Shown here in pieces: positions 8,781 to 16,817 of a stretch of 64,000 nucleotides of DNA. Each line of letters opens with the position of its first letter. Positions within the stretch are counted from its first letter, which is position 1. Source of the stretch: Pseudomonas shahriarae (GTDB lineage Bacteria; Pseudomonadota; Gammaproteobacteria; Pseudomonadales; Pseudomonadaceae). Below the pieces are notes generated by a model, which had not been told where the DNA came from, made no database searches, and was given only the letters and a program-made list of their open reading frames with translations. The DNA lies in contig NZ_CP077085.1 of assembly GCF_014268455.2 (NCBI RefSeq), forward strand, positions 3,079,001 to 3,143,000. Reading direction: 5' to 3'. Made by a program: the position numbers and the translations under genes.

Positions 8781-9878
8781 ATGCGCGCACGTCAATTGGG
8801 CATCACGTTGGGGCTGGGTACGCCCGGCGAATTGAATGCGATTACCGACGTCCCCGGGATTCGGGTCGGCCACAGCACGCTCAAGGAGCAGATCGACGGC
8901 AAACAGGTGCGCACCGGGGTCACACTGATCCAGCCGCGGGCTGGTGCAGCCCGGCTGCAGCCGTGTTTTGCCGGGTACCACGTGCTCAACGGCAACGGCG
9001 ACGCCACCGGCCTTGAGTGGATCGGCGAAGCGGGGCTGCTGACCACGCCCCTGGCGATCACCAACACCCACAGTATCGGCATTGTGCGCGACACCCTGAT
9101 TGCCCTGGAGCGCGACAGCCTGGCGGACCCGGCGGTGTACTGGTGCATGCCGGTGGTGATGGAAACCTACGACGGCCTGCTCAACGATATCTGGGGCCAG
9201 CATATCGGCCCCGAGCATGTGCTGCAGGCCATGGCCAACGCAGAATCCGGCCCGGTACAGGAGGGTGCCGTGGGCGGTGGCACCGGGATGATCTGCCATG
9301 AATTCAAGGGCGGTATCGGCAGCGCCTCGCGCAAGCTGGCAGCAGAGCAGGGCGGCTGGACTGTCGGCGTGCTGGTACAGGCCAACCACGGCAAGCGCCA
9401 GGAGCTGCGGGTGGATGGCTACCCGGTGGGGCGGCACCTGATGGAAATCGCCTCGCCATTTGCCGAGCGTGGTACGCCGGGCATGGGCTCCATCGTGGTG
9501 ATTATCGCCACCGATGCGCCGCTGCTGCCGCACCAGTGCCAGCGCCTGGCGCAACGCGCCTCCATCGGCATTGCCCGCACCGGCGGTGGCACCGAGGATT
9601 CCAGTGGTGATCTGTTCCTCGCGTTTGCCACCGGCAACCACGACCTGCCGCCGGCGGATTACGGGCGCAAGGACCTGCCCCTGAGCACAACGCTGAGCAT
9701 GGTCAATAACGATCATATTTCGCCCTTGTTCAGCGCCGCGGCCGAGGCGGTGGAAGAGGCGATCATCAACGCGATACTCGCCGGGGAGGACATGACCACC
9801 GCCGATGGCGTGCTGGTACCAGGGCTGGAGGGGCAGACGCTGCTGGAGGCCTTGCGCCAAACAGGGTGGCGTGGCTAG
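8781..9878 (+). CDS. P1 family (DmpA-like) aminopeptidase/amidase
   Basis: 365-residue self-processing N-terminal nucleophile hydrolase of MEROPS family S58 (DmpA, BapA). The chain starts LGLGTPGELNAITDVPGIRVGHSTL, typical of the family. The autocleavage site is the Gly-Ser in GTPGMGSIVVIIATDAPL, making Ser237 the predicted new N-terminal nucleophile. Upstream residues NGNGDATG and AVGGGTGM fit the known active-site loops. Family members release D- or beta-amino acids from peptides or amides. AAGGAG lies just upstream of the ATG at 8781, which is better placed than the GTG at 8775. It forms an operon with the permease. Confidence 0.9.
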   Translation: MRARQLGITLGLGTPGELNAITDVPGIRVGHSTLKEQIDGKQVRTGVTLIQPRAGAARLQPCFAGYHVLNGNGDATGLEWIGEAGLLTTPLAITNTHSIGIVRDTLIALERDSLADPAVYWCMPVVMETYDGLLNDIWGQHIGPEHVLQAMANAESGPVQEGAVGGGTGMICHEFKGGIGSASRKLAAEQGGWTVGVLVQANHGKRQELRVDGYPVGRHLMEIASPFAERGTPGMGSIVVIIATDAPLLPHQCQRLAQRASIGIARTGGGTEDSSGDLFLAFATGNHDLPPADYGRKDLPLSTTLSMVNNDHISPLFSAAAEAVEEAIINAILAGEDMTTADGVLVPGLEGQTLLEALRQTGWRG

Positions 9879-9890
9879 TCGTGACCTCGC

Positions 9891-9913
9891 TATCGCCGGC
9901 TTGCCGGTGATAG
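9891..9913. terminator. Hairpin after the peptidase gene
   Basis: CTATCGCCGG and CCGGTGATAG form 10-bp arms (one G-T pair) around a 3-base loop, 13 bases past the peptidase stop. There is no T-run, so it is either a REP-type hairpin or a weak terminator. Confidence 0.55.
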
Positions 9914-10306
9914 CGGGCGCAAGCTGTCGATATTTAAACAGTGGCTATTTAATATTTACCAATGACACGGTGGCACTTTAAAAGTGCACCCCACTCAATA
10001 TATTGGATCCACTTATCACTCTAAAGTGTGACGTGTCTGGCATTTAACTATTTAGCACTATTTAATATTTAAATAGCCCGCTTGCCGCCATCCAGCCCAA
10101 AGCAAAGAATATAAACACTTAATTCCCAATGTTTGCAGTCGTTATTCCGTCCACGCACTTTTCCAACAAAAAAAATACTGGACGTGTGATTTCGAATTGT
10201 GTCAGTTTCCTTTCGCCTTCATAAGAGGCGAGTGATAGGACGATCTCGCCCGAGAACGTCGCTATCGGACAAAAACTGTTCCACTTGCAAACAAGGAAGT
10301 ACGTTT
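9914..10306 (+). promoter_or_regulatory. Long AT-rich leader/promoter region of aprA
   Basis: About 390 bases without a gene, much richer in AT than the flanks. It holds an exact 14-base direct repeat CTATTTAATATTTA at 9945-9958 and 10058-10071, and a GCACTTT-A-AAAGTGC palindrome near 9970. The aprA ribosome site lies in ACAAGGAAG (10291-10299); its GGA is a candidate RsmA/RsmE contact, because this operon is Gac/Rsm-controlled in related strains. No specific -35/-10 pair is called. Confidence 0.5.
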
Positions 10307-11755
10307 ATGTCGAAAGTAAAAGACAAAGCTATTGTCTCGGCAGCTCAAGCAAGTAGTGCCTATTCACAAGTCGATAGCTTTAGCCATTTGTATGACCGTG
10401 GCGGCAATCTCACGGTCAATGGCAAACCCTCGTTCTCTGTCGACCAGGCAGCCGACCATTTGCTGCGCGAAAACGCGGCATACCGGGACGTTGACGGTAA
10501 CGGCAGGATCGACTTGACCTACACCTTCCTGACCTCGGCTTCCTCGGCGACCATGAACAAGCATGGTATCTCCGGGTTCAGCCAGTTCAGCAACCTGCAA
10601 AAAGGCCAAGCCGTACTGGCCATGCAATCCTGGGCCGATGTGGCCAATGTCACCTTCACCGAGAAAGCCTCGGGCGGCGACTTCCACATGACCTTCGGCA
10701 ACTACAGCGCAGGCCAGGACGGCGCCGCAGCGTTTGCCTACCTGCCTGGCACCAATGAGAAGTACCACACGAGTGGCACGGATGGCACCTCGTGGTACCT
10801 GATCAACAACAGCTACACCGCCAACATCAACCCTGGCCTGAACAACTACGGGCGTCAGACCCTGACCCACGAGATCGGCCATACCCTGGGCCTGGATCAC
10901 CCTGGCGACTACAACGCCGGGACCGGCAACCCGTCTTACAAAGACGCGGACTACGGCCAGGACACCCGTGGCTACAGCGTCATGAGCTACTGGGGCGAAA
11001 ACAACACCAACCAGAACTTCACCAAAGGCGGGGTCGAGGCCTATGCGTCCGGCCCGCTGATCGACGATATTGCGGCGATCCAGAAGCTCTACGGTGCCAA
11101 CTACAACACCCGTGCCGGTGACACCACCTACGGTTTCAACTCCAACACCGGGCGCGATCACCTCAGCGCCACGTCCAACGCCGACAAGCTGGTGTTCTCG
11201 GTATGGGACGGTGGCGGCAACGACACCCTGGACTTCTCCGGCTTTACCCAGAACCAGAAAATCAACCTCAACGCGACTTCGTTCTCCGACGTGGGTGGCC
11301 TGGTGGGTAACGTGTCGATCGCCCAGGGCGTGACCGTGGAAAACGCCTTTGGTGGCTCGGGCAACGACCTGCTGATCGGCAACGCCGTGGCCAACACCCT
11401 CAAGGGTGGCGCCGGCAATGACCTGATCTACGGCGGTGGCGGTGCCGACAAACTTTGGGGCGGCGCGGGTTCGGACACCTTTGTGTTCGGTGCCAGCTCT
11501 GACTCCAAGCCGGGTGCGGCGGATCAGATTCTTGATTTCACCTCGGGTTCGGACAAGATCGACCTGACCGGCATCACCAACGGCAGCGGCCTGCATTTCG
11601 TCAACGCCTTTACTGGCGCTATCGGTGATGCCGTGCTGACTTATGCCTCGGGTACCAACCTGGGTACCTTGGCGGTGGACTTCTCCGGGCACGGCGTGGC
11701 GGATTTCCTCGTCACCACCGTAGGCCAGGCGATGTATAGCGACATCGTGGCTTGA
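10307..11755 (+). CDS. aprA: Alkaline serralysin metalloprotease AprA (AprX)
   Basis: 482-residue secreted zinc endopeptidase (M10B). The zinc site is [12 protein letters not shown], with His188, His192 and His198, followed by the Met-turn SVMSYWGE. Calcium-binding RTX nonapeptides occur around residues 345-390 ([32 protein letters not shown]). The protein ends in a C-terminal type I secretion region ([16 protein letters not shown]) and lacks a Sec signal. It degrades casein and other proteins outside the cell and is the main heat-stable milk-spoilage protease of this group. The ATG at 10307 has AAGGAAG upstream. It is first in the aprA-I-D-E-F-AT-AT-lipA operon, whose own ABC system exports it. 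Confidence 0.97.
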   Translation: MSKVKDKAIVSAAQASSAYSQVDSFSHLYDRGGNLTVNGKPSFSVDQAADHLLRENAAYRDVDGNGRIDLTYTFLTSASSATMNKHGISGFSQFSNLQKGQAVLAMQSWADVANVTFTEKASGGDFHMTFGNYSAGQDGAAAFAYLPGTNEKYHTSGTDGTSWYLINNSYTANINPGLNNYGRQTLTHEIGHTLGLDHPGDYNAGTGNPSYKDADYGQDTRGYSVMSYWGENNTNQNFTKGGVEAYASGPLIDDIAAIQKLYGANYNTRAGDTTYGFNSNTGRDHLSATSNADKLVFSVWDGGGNDTLDFSGFTQNQKINLNATSFSDVGGLVGNVSIAQGVTVENAFGGSGNDLLIGNAVANTLKGGAGNDLIYGGGGADKLWGGAGSDTFVFGASSDSKPGAADQILDFTSGSDKIDLTGITNGSGLHFVNAFTGAIGDAVLTYASGTNLGTLAVDFSGHGVADFLVTTVGQAMYSDIVA

Positions 11756-11821
11756 TCAAGGCGTAACGAAGGGTGGCGCCCCGGCGCTGCTCTTCCCTTG
11801 CAACAGCCCCGTAAACGGGTA

Positions 11822-12196
11822 ATGGTGATGACTAATTTTCGCAACGCAATCGCCTGGTTGATCCTGGCATTGCTCGTGTCGGCAGGAGCCAACGCAATGG
11901 CAAGCAGTCTTGTTTTACCCAGCACCACGCAATTGGCGGGGCACTGGCAACTGCGCCAGCAGGAGCAGGTGTGCGAGCTGGATCTGATCGCCGAACCCAA
12001 CAGCCTGGCCGGTGATATTGAGTGCGCGCAACAGTGGCTGGGGCAAAAACCCCTGACTTGGCTGCCCACCCCGGATGGCATTTGGCTGATGAATACCGAG
12101 GGCACCGGTATTACCCATTTGAATCGACAGAAAGAAGGCGAATACACCGCGCGTTCTGCTTCTGGAGTAGAGCTGTTACTGCGACGCACACACTAA
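11822..12196 (+). CDS. aprI: Periplasmic inhibitor of the alkaline protease (Inh/AprI)
   Basis: 124 residues with an N-terminal signal peptide (FRNAIAWLILALLVSAGANAMA). The mature core SLVLPSTTQLAGHWQLRQQEQVCELDL contains the short N-terminal trunk that plugs serralysin active sites in this family. Cys residues in EQVCELDL and GDIECAQQW likely form the family disulphide. It protects the periplasm from prematurely folded AprA. Two in-frame ATGs at 11822 and 11828 compete, and neither has a strong ribosome site. It lies between the protease and its exporter, the standard order. Confidence 0.93.
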   Translation: MVMTNFRNAIAWLILALLVSAGANAMASSLVLPSTTQLAGHWQLRQQEQVCELDLIAEPNSLAGDIECAQQWLGQKPLTWLPTPDGIWLMNTEGTGITHLNRQKEGEYTARSASGVELLLRRTH

Positions 12197-12373
12197 TTAA
12201 GTATTGCGGTTATATGCTTATAACTGCCGGGTATAGAGACATTTGTTGGTCGTGACCTTTATCGACCTGTCACTTCCAACGCATTAAACACTATTGAAAT
12301 AGTTGCCCGCCCCATTGTTTGGGGTGCTCGGCAGACTATTGCGCGTATTTCAGTCCAGGGAAGATCAGGCAAC

Positions 12374-14125
12374 ATGGCGAAGACCACTCCCACTGCACCA
12401 CTGTTTAAAGCCCTCGGCGATTATAAAAGTATCCTGATCAGCGTCGGTTGCTTTACCGCGCTGATCAATCTGCTGATGCTGGTGCCGTCCATTTACATGC
12501 TGCAAGTGTATGACCGGGTACTGTCCTCGCAGAATGAAACCACCCTGGTGATGTTGACCCTGATGGTGGTGGGCTTCTTTGCTTTTATCGGCACCCTGGA
12601 AATCGTCCGCAGCTTTATCGTGATCCGTATCGGCAGCCAGTTGGAGCGGCGGTTCAACCTGCAGGTGTACAAGGCCGCCTTCGAACGCAACCTGCAACGG
12701 GGTGAGGGGCACGCCGGGCAATCGCTCGGGGATTTGACCCATATCCGCCAGTTCCTCACGGGGCCGGCGTTGTTTGCGTTCTTCGATGCGCCGTGGTTCC
12801 CGATCTACTTGCTGGTGATCTTCCTGTTCAACGTGTGGCTGGGCGTGCTGGCCACGGCGGGTGCGGTGCTGTTGATCGGCCTGGCGTGCCTTAACGAATA
12901 CCTGACCAAAAAGCCGTTGCGCGAAGCCAGCGGCTACTCCCAGCAGTCCACCCAACTGGCCACCAGCCACTTGCACAACGCCGAGACCATCCAGGCCATG
13001 GGCATGCTGGGGGCGCTGCGCAGTCGCTGGTTCCAGGTGCATTCACAATTCCTCGGCCTGCAAAACCGGGCCAGCGACACCGGTTCGGTGATCAGTTCCT
13101 TGAGCAAATCCCTGCGCCTGCTCCTGCAATCCCTTGTGCTGGGCTTGGGCGCCTTGCTGGTGATCAAGGGTCAGATGACGGCGGGGATGATGATTGCCGG
13201 CACCATTCTGATGGGCCGGGTGCTGAGCCCGATTGACCAGTTGATCGCCGTGTGGAAGCAATGGAGTTCGGCCAAGCTGGCCTATCAACGCCTCGATGAG
13301 CTGTTGCAGGAGTTCCCGCCTGGGGCGCAGGCCATGGCGTTGCCGGCGCCCCAGGGCCAGGTGAGTTTCGAGCAGGTCAGCGCCGGGCCGCCGGGGCGGC
13401 GGGCGGCGACCTTGCATCAGGTCAGCTTCAAGCTGGCGGCCGGTGAAGTGCTGGGGGTGTTGGGCGCCTCCGGCTCCGGCAAGTCGACCCTGGCGCGGGT
13501 ACTGGTGGGGGTGTGGCCAACCCTGGCCGGCACGGTGCGCCTGGACGGCGCCGATATCCATCGCTGGGACCGCGACGACCTCGGCCCCCATATCGGCTAC
13601 TTGCCCCAGGACATCGAACTGTTCAGCGGCAGCATCGCCGACAACATTGCACGTTTTCGCCAGGCTGACCCCGAACGGGTGGTGCAGGCCGCCCAGCAAG
13701 CCGGGGTGCATGACCTGATCCTGCGCTTGCCCCAGGGCTACGACACGGTGTTGGGCGACGACGGCAGCGGCTTGTCCGGCGGGCAGAAACAGCGGGTGGC
13801 CCTGGCCCGCGCGCTGTATGGCGGGCCGCGCCTGATCGTGCTCGACGAACCCAACTCCAACCTCGACACCGTAGGCGAAGCCGCCCTGGCCAGCGCCATC
13901 ATGCAGATGAAAGCCCAGGGCAGCAGCGTGATCCTGGTGACCCATCGCTCCTCGGCCCTGGCCCAGGCCGACAAATTGCTGGTGCTCAATGAAGGCCGCC
14001 TGCAAGCCTTTGGCCCCAGCCAGGAGGTGCTGCGGGCACTGTCCGGCCACACGGAGCCCCCCCGTGAAAAGGCCGGCGTCAGCTTGAACCGTCAATATCC
14101 TGCGGCAAGGAATCCAGGCCAATGA
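12374..14125 (+). CDS. aprD: Type I secretion ABC transporter AprD
   Basis: 583-residue inner-membrane exporter half-transporter of the PrtD/AprD class. About six membrane segments occupy residues 1-310. The nucleotide-binding domain follows with Walker A GASGSGKST, signature LSGGQKQRVALARAL and Walker B LIVLDEPNSNLD. There is no C39-type peptidase or peptidase-like N-terminus, as expected for AprD. It energises export of AprA and LipA. Its stop overlaps the start of aprE by four bases (ATGA). 177 bases separate it from aprI, so an internal promoter is possible. Confidence 0.97.
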   Translation: MAKTTPTAPLFKALGDYKSILISVGCFTALINLLMLVPSIYMLQVYDRVLSSQNETTLVMLTLMVVGFFAFIGTLEIVRSFIVIRIGSQLERRFNLQVYKAAFERNLQRGEGHAGQSLGDLTHIRQFLTGPALFAFFDAPWFPIYLLVIFLFNVWLGVLATAGAVLLIGLACLNEYLTKKPLREASGYSQQSTQLATSHLHNAETIQAMGMLGALRSRWFQVHSQFLGLQNRASDTGSVISSLSKSLRLLLQSLVLGLGALLVIKGQMTAGMMIAGTILMGRVLSPIDQLIAVWKQWSSAKLAYQRLDELLQEFPPGAQAMALPAPQGQVSFEQVSAGPPGRRAATLHQVSFKLAAGEVLGVLGASGSGKSTLARVLVGVWPTLAGTVRLDGADIHRWDRDDLGPHIGYLPQDIELFSGSIADNIARFRQADPERVVQAAQQAGVHDLILRLPQGYDTVLGDDGSGLSGGQKQRVALARALYGGPRLIVLDEPNSNLDTVGEAALASAIMQMKAQGSSVILVTHRSSALAQADKLLVLNEGRLQAFGPSQEVLRALSGHTEPPREKAGVSLNRQYPAARNPGQ

Positions 14126-15444
14126 GTACCGATAACAGCCTGCCACTCGAGCATACCTTTCCCGAGCGCGATGCGCGCTTTTTCTCCCGCCTGGGCTGGC
14201 TGATGACGGTGGTTGGCGCTGGGGGATTCTTCCTCTGGGCCAGCCTTGCGCCGCTGGACCAGGGGATCCCGGTGCAGGGCACGGTGGTGGTGTCCGGCAA
14301 GCGCAAGGCCGTGCAAACCCTGAGCCCCGGCGTGGTCAGCCGGATCCTGGTGCGCGAAGGCGAGGCGGTCAAACAGGGCCAGCCGTTGTTTCGCCTCGAC
14401 CAGACCCAAAGCCAGGCCGATGTGCATTCCCTGCAAGCCCAGTACCGCATGGCCTGGGCCAGCGTCGCCCGTTGGCAGAGCGAGCGCGACAGCTTGCCGG
14501 CCGTGACCTTTCCCGCTGAACTGAGTGCCAACCCCGATCCTGCGCTGGCCCTGGTACTTGAAGGCCAGCGCCAACTGTTCAGCAGCCGGCGCGAGGCCTT
14601 TGCCCGCGAGCAATCGGGGATCCGCGCCAATATCGAAGGCGCCAGCGCCCAGCTCAACGGCATGCGCCGCGCCCGCACGGACCTCAGCGCCCAGGCGCAA
14701 TCCCTGCGTGACCAACTGGGCAACCTGCAGCCCTTGGCCGACAACGGCTATATCCCGCGCAACCGCCTGCTGGAGTACCAGCGCCAACTGTCCCAGGTGC
14801 AACAGGACCTGGCGCAGAACAGCGGCGAAAGCGGGCGCCTGGAGCAGGGCATCCTCGAATCGCGCCTCAAGTTGCAACAGCACAGCGAGGAGTACCAGAA
14901 GGAAGTCCGCAGCCAGTTGGCCGACGCGCAACTGCGCAGCCTGACCCTGGAGCAGCAACTGACCTCCGCCGGCTTTGACCTGCAACACAGTGAAATCAAC
15001 GCGCCGGCCGATGGCATTGCGGTCAACCTCGGGGTGCACACCATCGGTGCGGTGGTGCGGGCCGGGGAAACCCTGCTGGAAATCGTGCCCCAGGGCACGC
15101 GCCTGGAAGTCGAAGGGCGGCTGCCGGTGAACCTGGTGGACAAGGTCGGCACCGATCTGCCGGTGGATATCCTGTTCACCGCTTTCAACCAGAGCCGTAC
15201 GCCCCGGGTGCCGGGGGAGGTGAGCCTGATCTCCGCCGACCAGTTGCTCGACGAAAAAACCGGTGTGCCGTATTACGTGCTGCGCACCACGGTCAGCGAT
15301 GACGCCCTGGAAAAACTCCAGGGCCTGGTGATCAAGCCGGGCATGCCCGCCGAGATGTTCGTGCGCACGGGCGAGCGCTCGCTGCTCAACTACCTGTTCA
15401 AGCCGCTGCTCGACCGTGCCGGCTCTGCGTTGACCGAGGAATGA
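14122..15444 (+). CDS. aprE: Type I secretion membrane-fusion protein AprE
   Basis: 440-residue HlyD-family periplasmic adaptor. A single N-terminal membrane segment (LGWLMTVVGAGGFFLWASLAPL) is followed by a lipoyl half-motif (VSGKRKAVQTLSPGVVSRILVREGEAVKQGQPLFRLD). A long coiled-coil hairpin (about 120-290, rich in Gln/Glu/Leu) precedes the closing beta domain (INAPADGIAVNLGVHTIGAVVRAGETLLEIVP). It joins AprD to AprF. It overlaps both neighbours by four bases, indicating translational coupling. Confidence 0.97.
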   Translation: MSTDNSLPLEHTFPERDARFFSRLGWLMTVVGAGGFFLWASLAPLDQGIPVQGTVVVSGKRKAVQTLSPGVVSRILVREGEAVKQGQPLFRLDQTQSQADVHSLQAQYRMAWASVARWQSERDSLPAVTFPAELSANPDPALALVLEGQRQLFSSRREAFAREQSGIRANIEGASAQLNGMRRARTDLSAQAQSLRDQLGNLQPLADNGYIPRNRLLEYQRQLSQVQQDLAQNSGESGRLEQGILESRLKLQQHSEEYQKEVRSQLADAQLRSLTLEQQLTSAGFDLQHSEINAPADGIAVNLGVHTIGAVVRAGETLLEIVPQGTRLEVEGRLPVNLVDKVGTDLPVDILFTAFNQSRTPRVPGEVSLISADQLLDEKTGVPYYVLRTTVSDDALEKLQGLVIKPGMPAEMFVRTGERSLLNYLFKPLLDRAGSALTEE

Positions 15445-16784
15445 GCATGAAGCCTGTGTTCATCGCCTTGTTTCTCGCCTGCACCGGCGCCCAGGCTGCC
15501 ATGGGCCCGTTCGATGTGTATGAACAGGCCCTGCGTAACGATCCAGCCTTCCTCGGCGCAATCAAGGAGCGTGACGCCGGCCTGGAAAACCGCACCATCG
15601 GCCGCGCCGGCCTGTTGCCCCGGCTGTCGTACAACTACAACAAGGGCCGCAACAACTCCCAGGCCAACCTGCCCGATGGCCGTGGCGGCCACTACCACGA
15701 CGACCGCAACTACAACAGTTTCGGTTCGACCTTCACCCTGCAACAGCCGCTGTTCGACTACGAAGCCTATGCCAATTACCGCAAGGGCGTGGCCCAGGCG
15801 CTGTTTGCCGATGAGAGCTTTCGCGACAAGAGCCAGGCGCTGTTGGTGCGGGTGCTGACCTATTACACCCAGGCCCTGTTCGCCCAGGACCAGATCGACA
15901 TCGCCCGGGCCAAAAAGAAGGCCTACGAGCAACAGTTCCAGCAGAACCAGCACCTGTTCCAGCAGGGCGAGGGCACCCGCACCGACATTCTGGAGGCCGA
16001 GTCCCGTTATGAACTGGCGACGGCCGAAGAGATCCAGGCGCTCGACGAGCAGGACGCGTCACTGCGCGAACTGGGGGCTTTGCTTGGCGTACAGAGTGTC
16101 GACATTGCCGACCTGGCGCCACTGAACCAGGACTTCGCCGCCTTGACCCTGGCCCCTGCCAACTACGACAGCTGGCACGAACTGGCATTGACCAACAACC
16201 CGACCCTGGCCTCCCAGCGCCAGGCCGTGGAAGTGGCGCGCTATGAGGTGGAACGCAACCGCGCCGGGCACCTGCCACGCATCACCGCGTATGCCAGTTC
16301 GCGCCAGCAGGAGTCCGACAGTGGCAACACCTACAACCAGCGCTACGACACCAACACCATCGGCATTGAAGTCAGCGTGCCGTTGTATGCCGGGGGCGGC
16401 GTCTCGGCGTCCACCCGCCAGGCCAGTCGCTCCATGGAGCAGGCCGAGTACGAACTGGAGGGCAAGACCCGCGAAACCCTGATCGAGCTACGGCGCCAGT
16501 TCAGCGCCTGCCTGTCGGGGGTCAGCAAGCTGCGCGCCTATCAAAAGGCCCTGGCCTCGGCTGAAGCGCTGGTGGTGTCGACCAAGCAAAGCATCCTTGG
16601 CGGCGAGCGCGTCAACCTCGATGCCCTCAACGCCGAGCAGCAGCTGTACAGCACCCGTCGCGACCTGGCCCAGGCCCGTTACGACTACCTGATGGCCTGG
16701 ACCAAATTGCATTACTACGCGGGCAACCTGCGCGACACCGACCTGGCCAAGGTCGACGAAGCCTTTGGCCCAGGCCCGCGCTGA
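15441..16784 (+). CDS. aprF: Type I secretion outer-membrane channel AprF (TolC family)
   Basis: 447-residue TolC-like protein with a short signal peptide (MKPVFIALFLACTGAQA). Two outer-membrane-efflux repeats are visible (about 25-210 and 235-430), e.g. GEGTRTDILEAESRYELATAEE and GGERVNLDALNAEQQLYSTRRDLAQARYDYL. It forms the outer-membrane channel with AprD and AprE. The start overlaps aprE (ATGA). Confidence 0.97.
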   Translation: MSMKPVFIALFLACTGAQAAMGPFDVYEQALRNDPAFLGAIKERDAGLENRTIGRAGLLPRLSYNYNKGRNNSQANLPDGRGGHYHDDRNYNSFGSTFTLQQPLFDYEAYANYRKGVAQALFADESFRDKSQALLVRVLTYYTQALFAQDQIDIARAKKKAYEQQFQQNQHLFQQGEGTRTDILEAESRYELATAEEIQALDEQDASLRELGALLGVQSVDIADLAPLNQDFAALTLAPANYDSWHELALTNNPTLASQRQAVEVARYEVERNRAGHLPRITAYASSRQQESDSGNTYNQRYDTNTIGIEVSVPLYAGGGVSASTRQASRSMEQAEYELEGKTRETLIELRRQFSACLSGVSKLRAYQKALASAEALVVSTKQSILGGERVNLDALNAEQQLYSTRRDLAQARYDYLMAWTKLHYYAGNLRDTDLAKVDEAFGPGPR

Positions 16785-16817
16785 ATAAAAAACACAATAA
16801 AAGTGAGGACGGTCACC

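Noticed and set aside
10364..11692. Minus-strand open frame of 442 codons opposite aprA
   Set aside because: Shadow of aprA, Val/Gly/Arg-rich with no domain.
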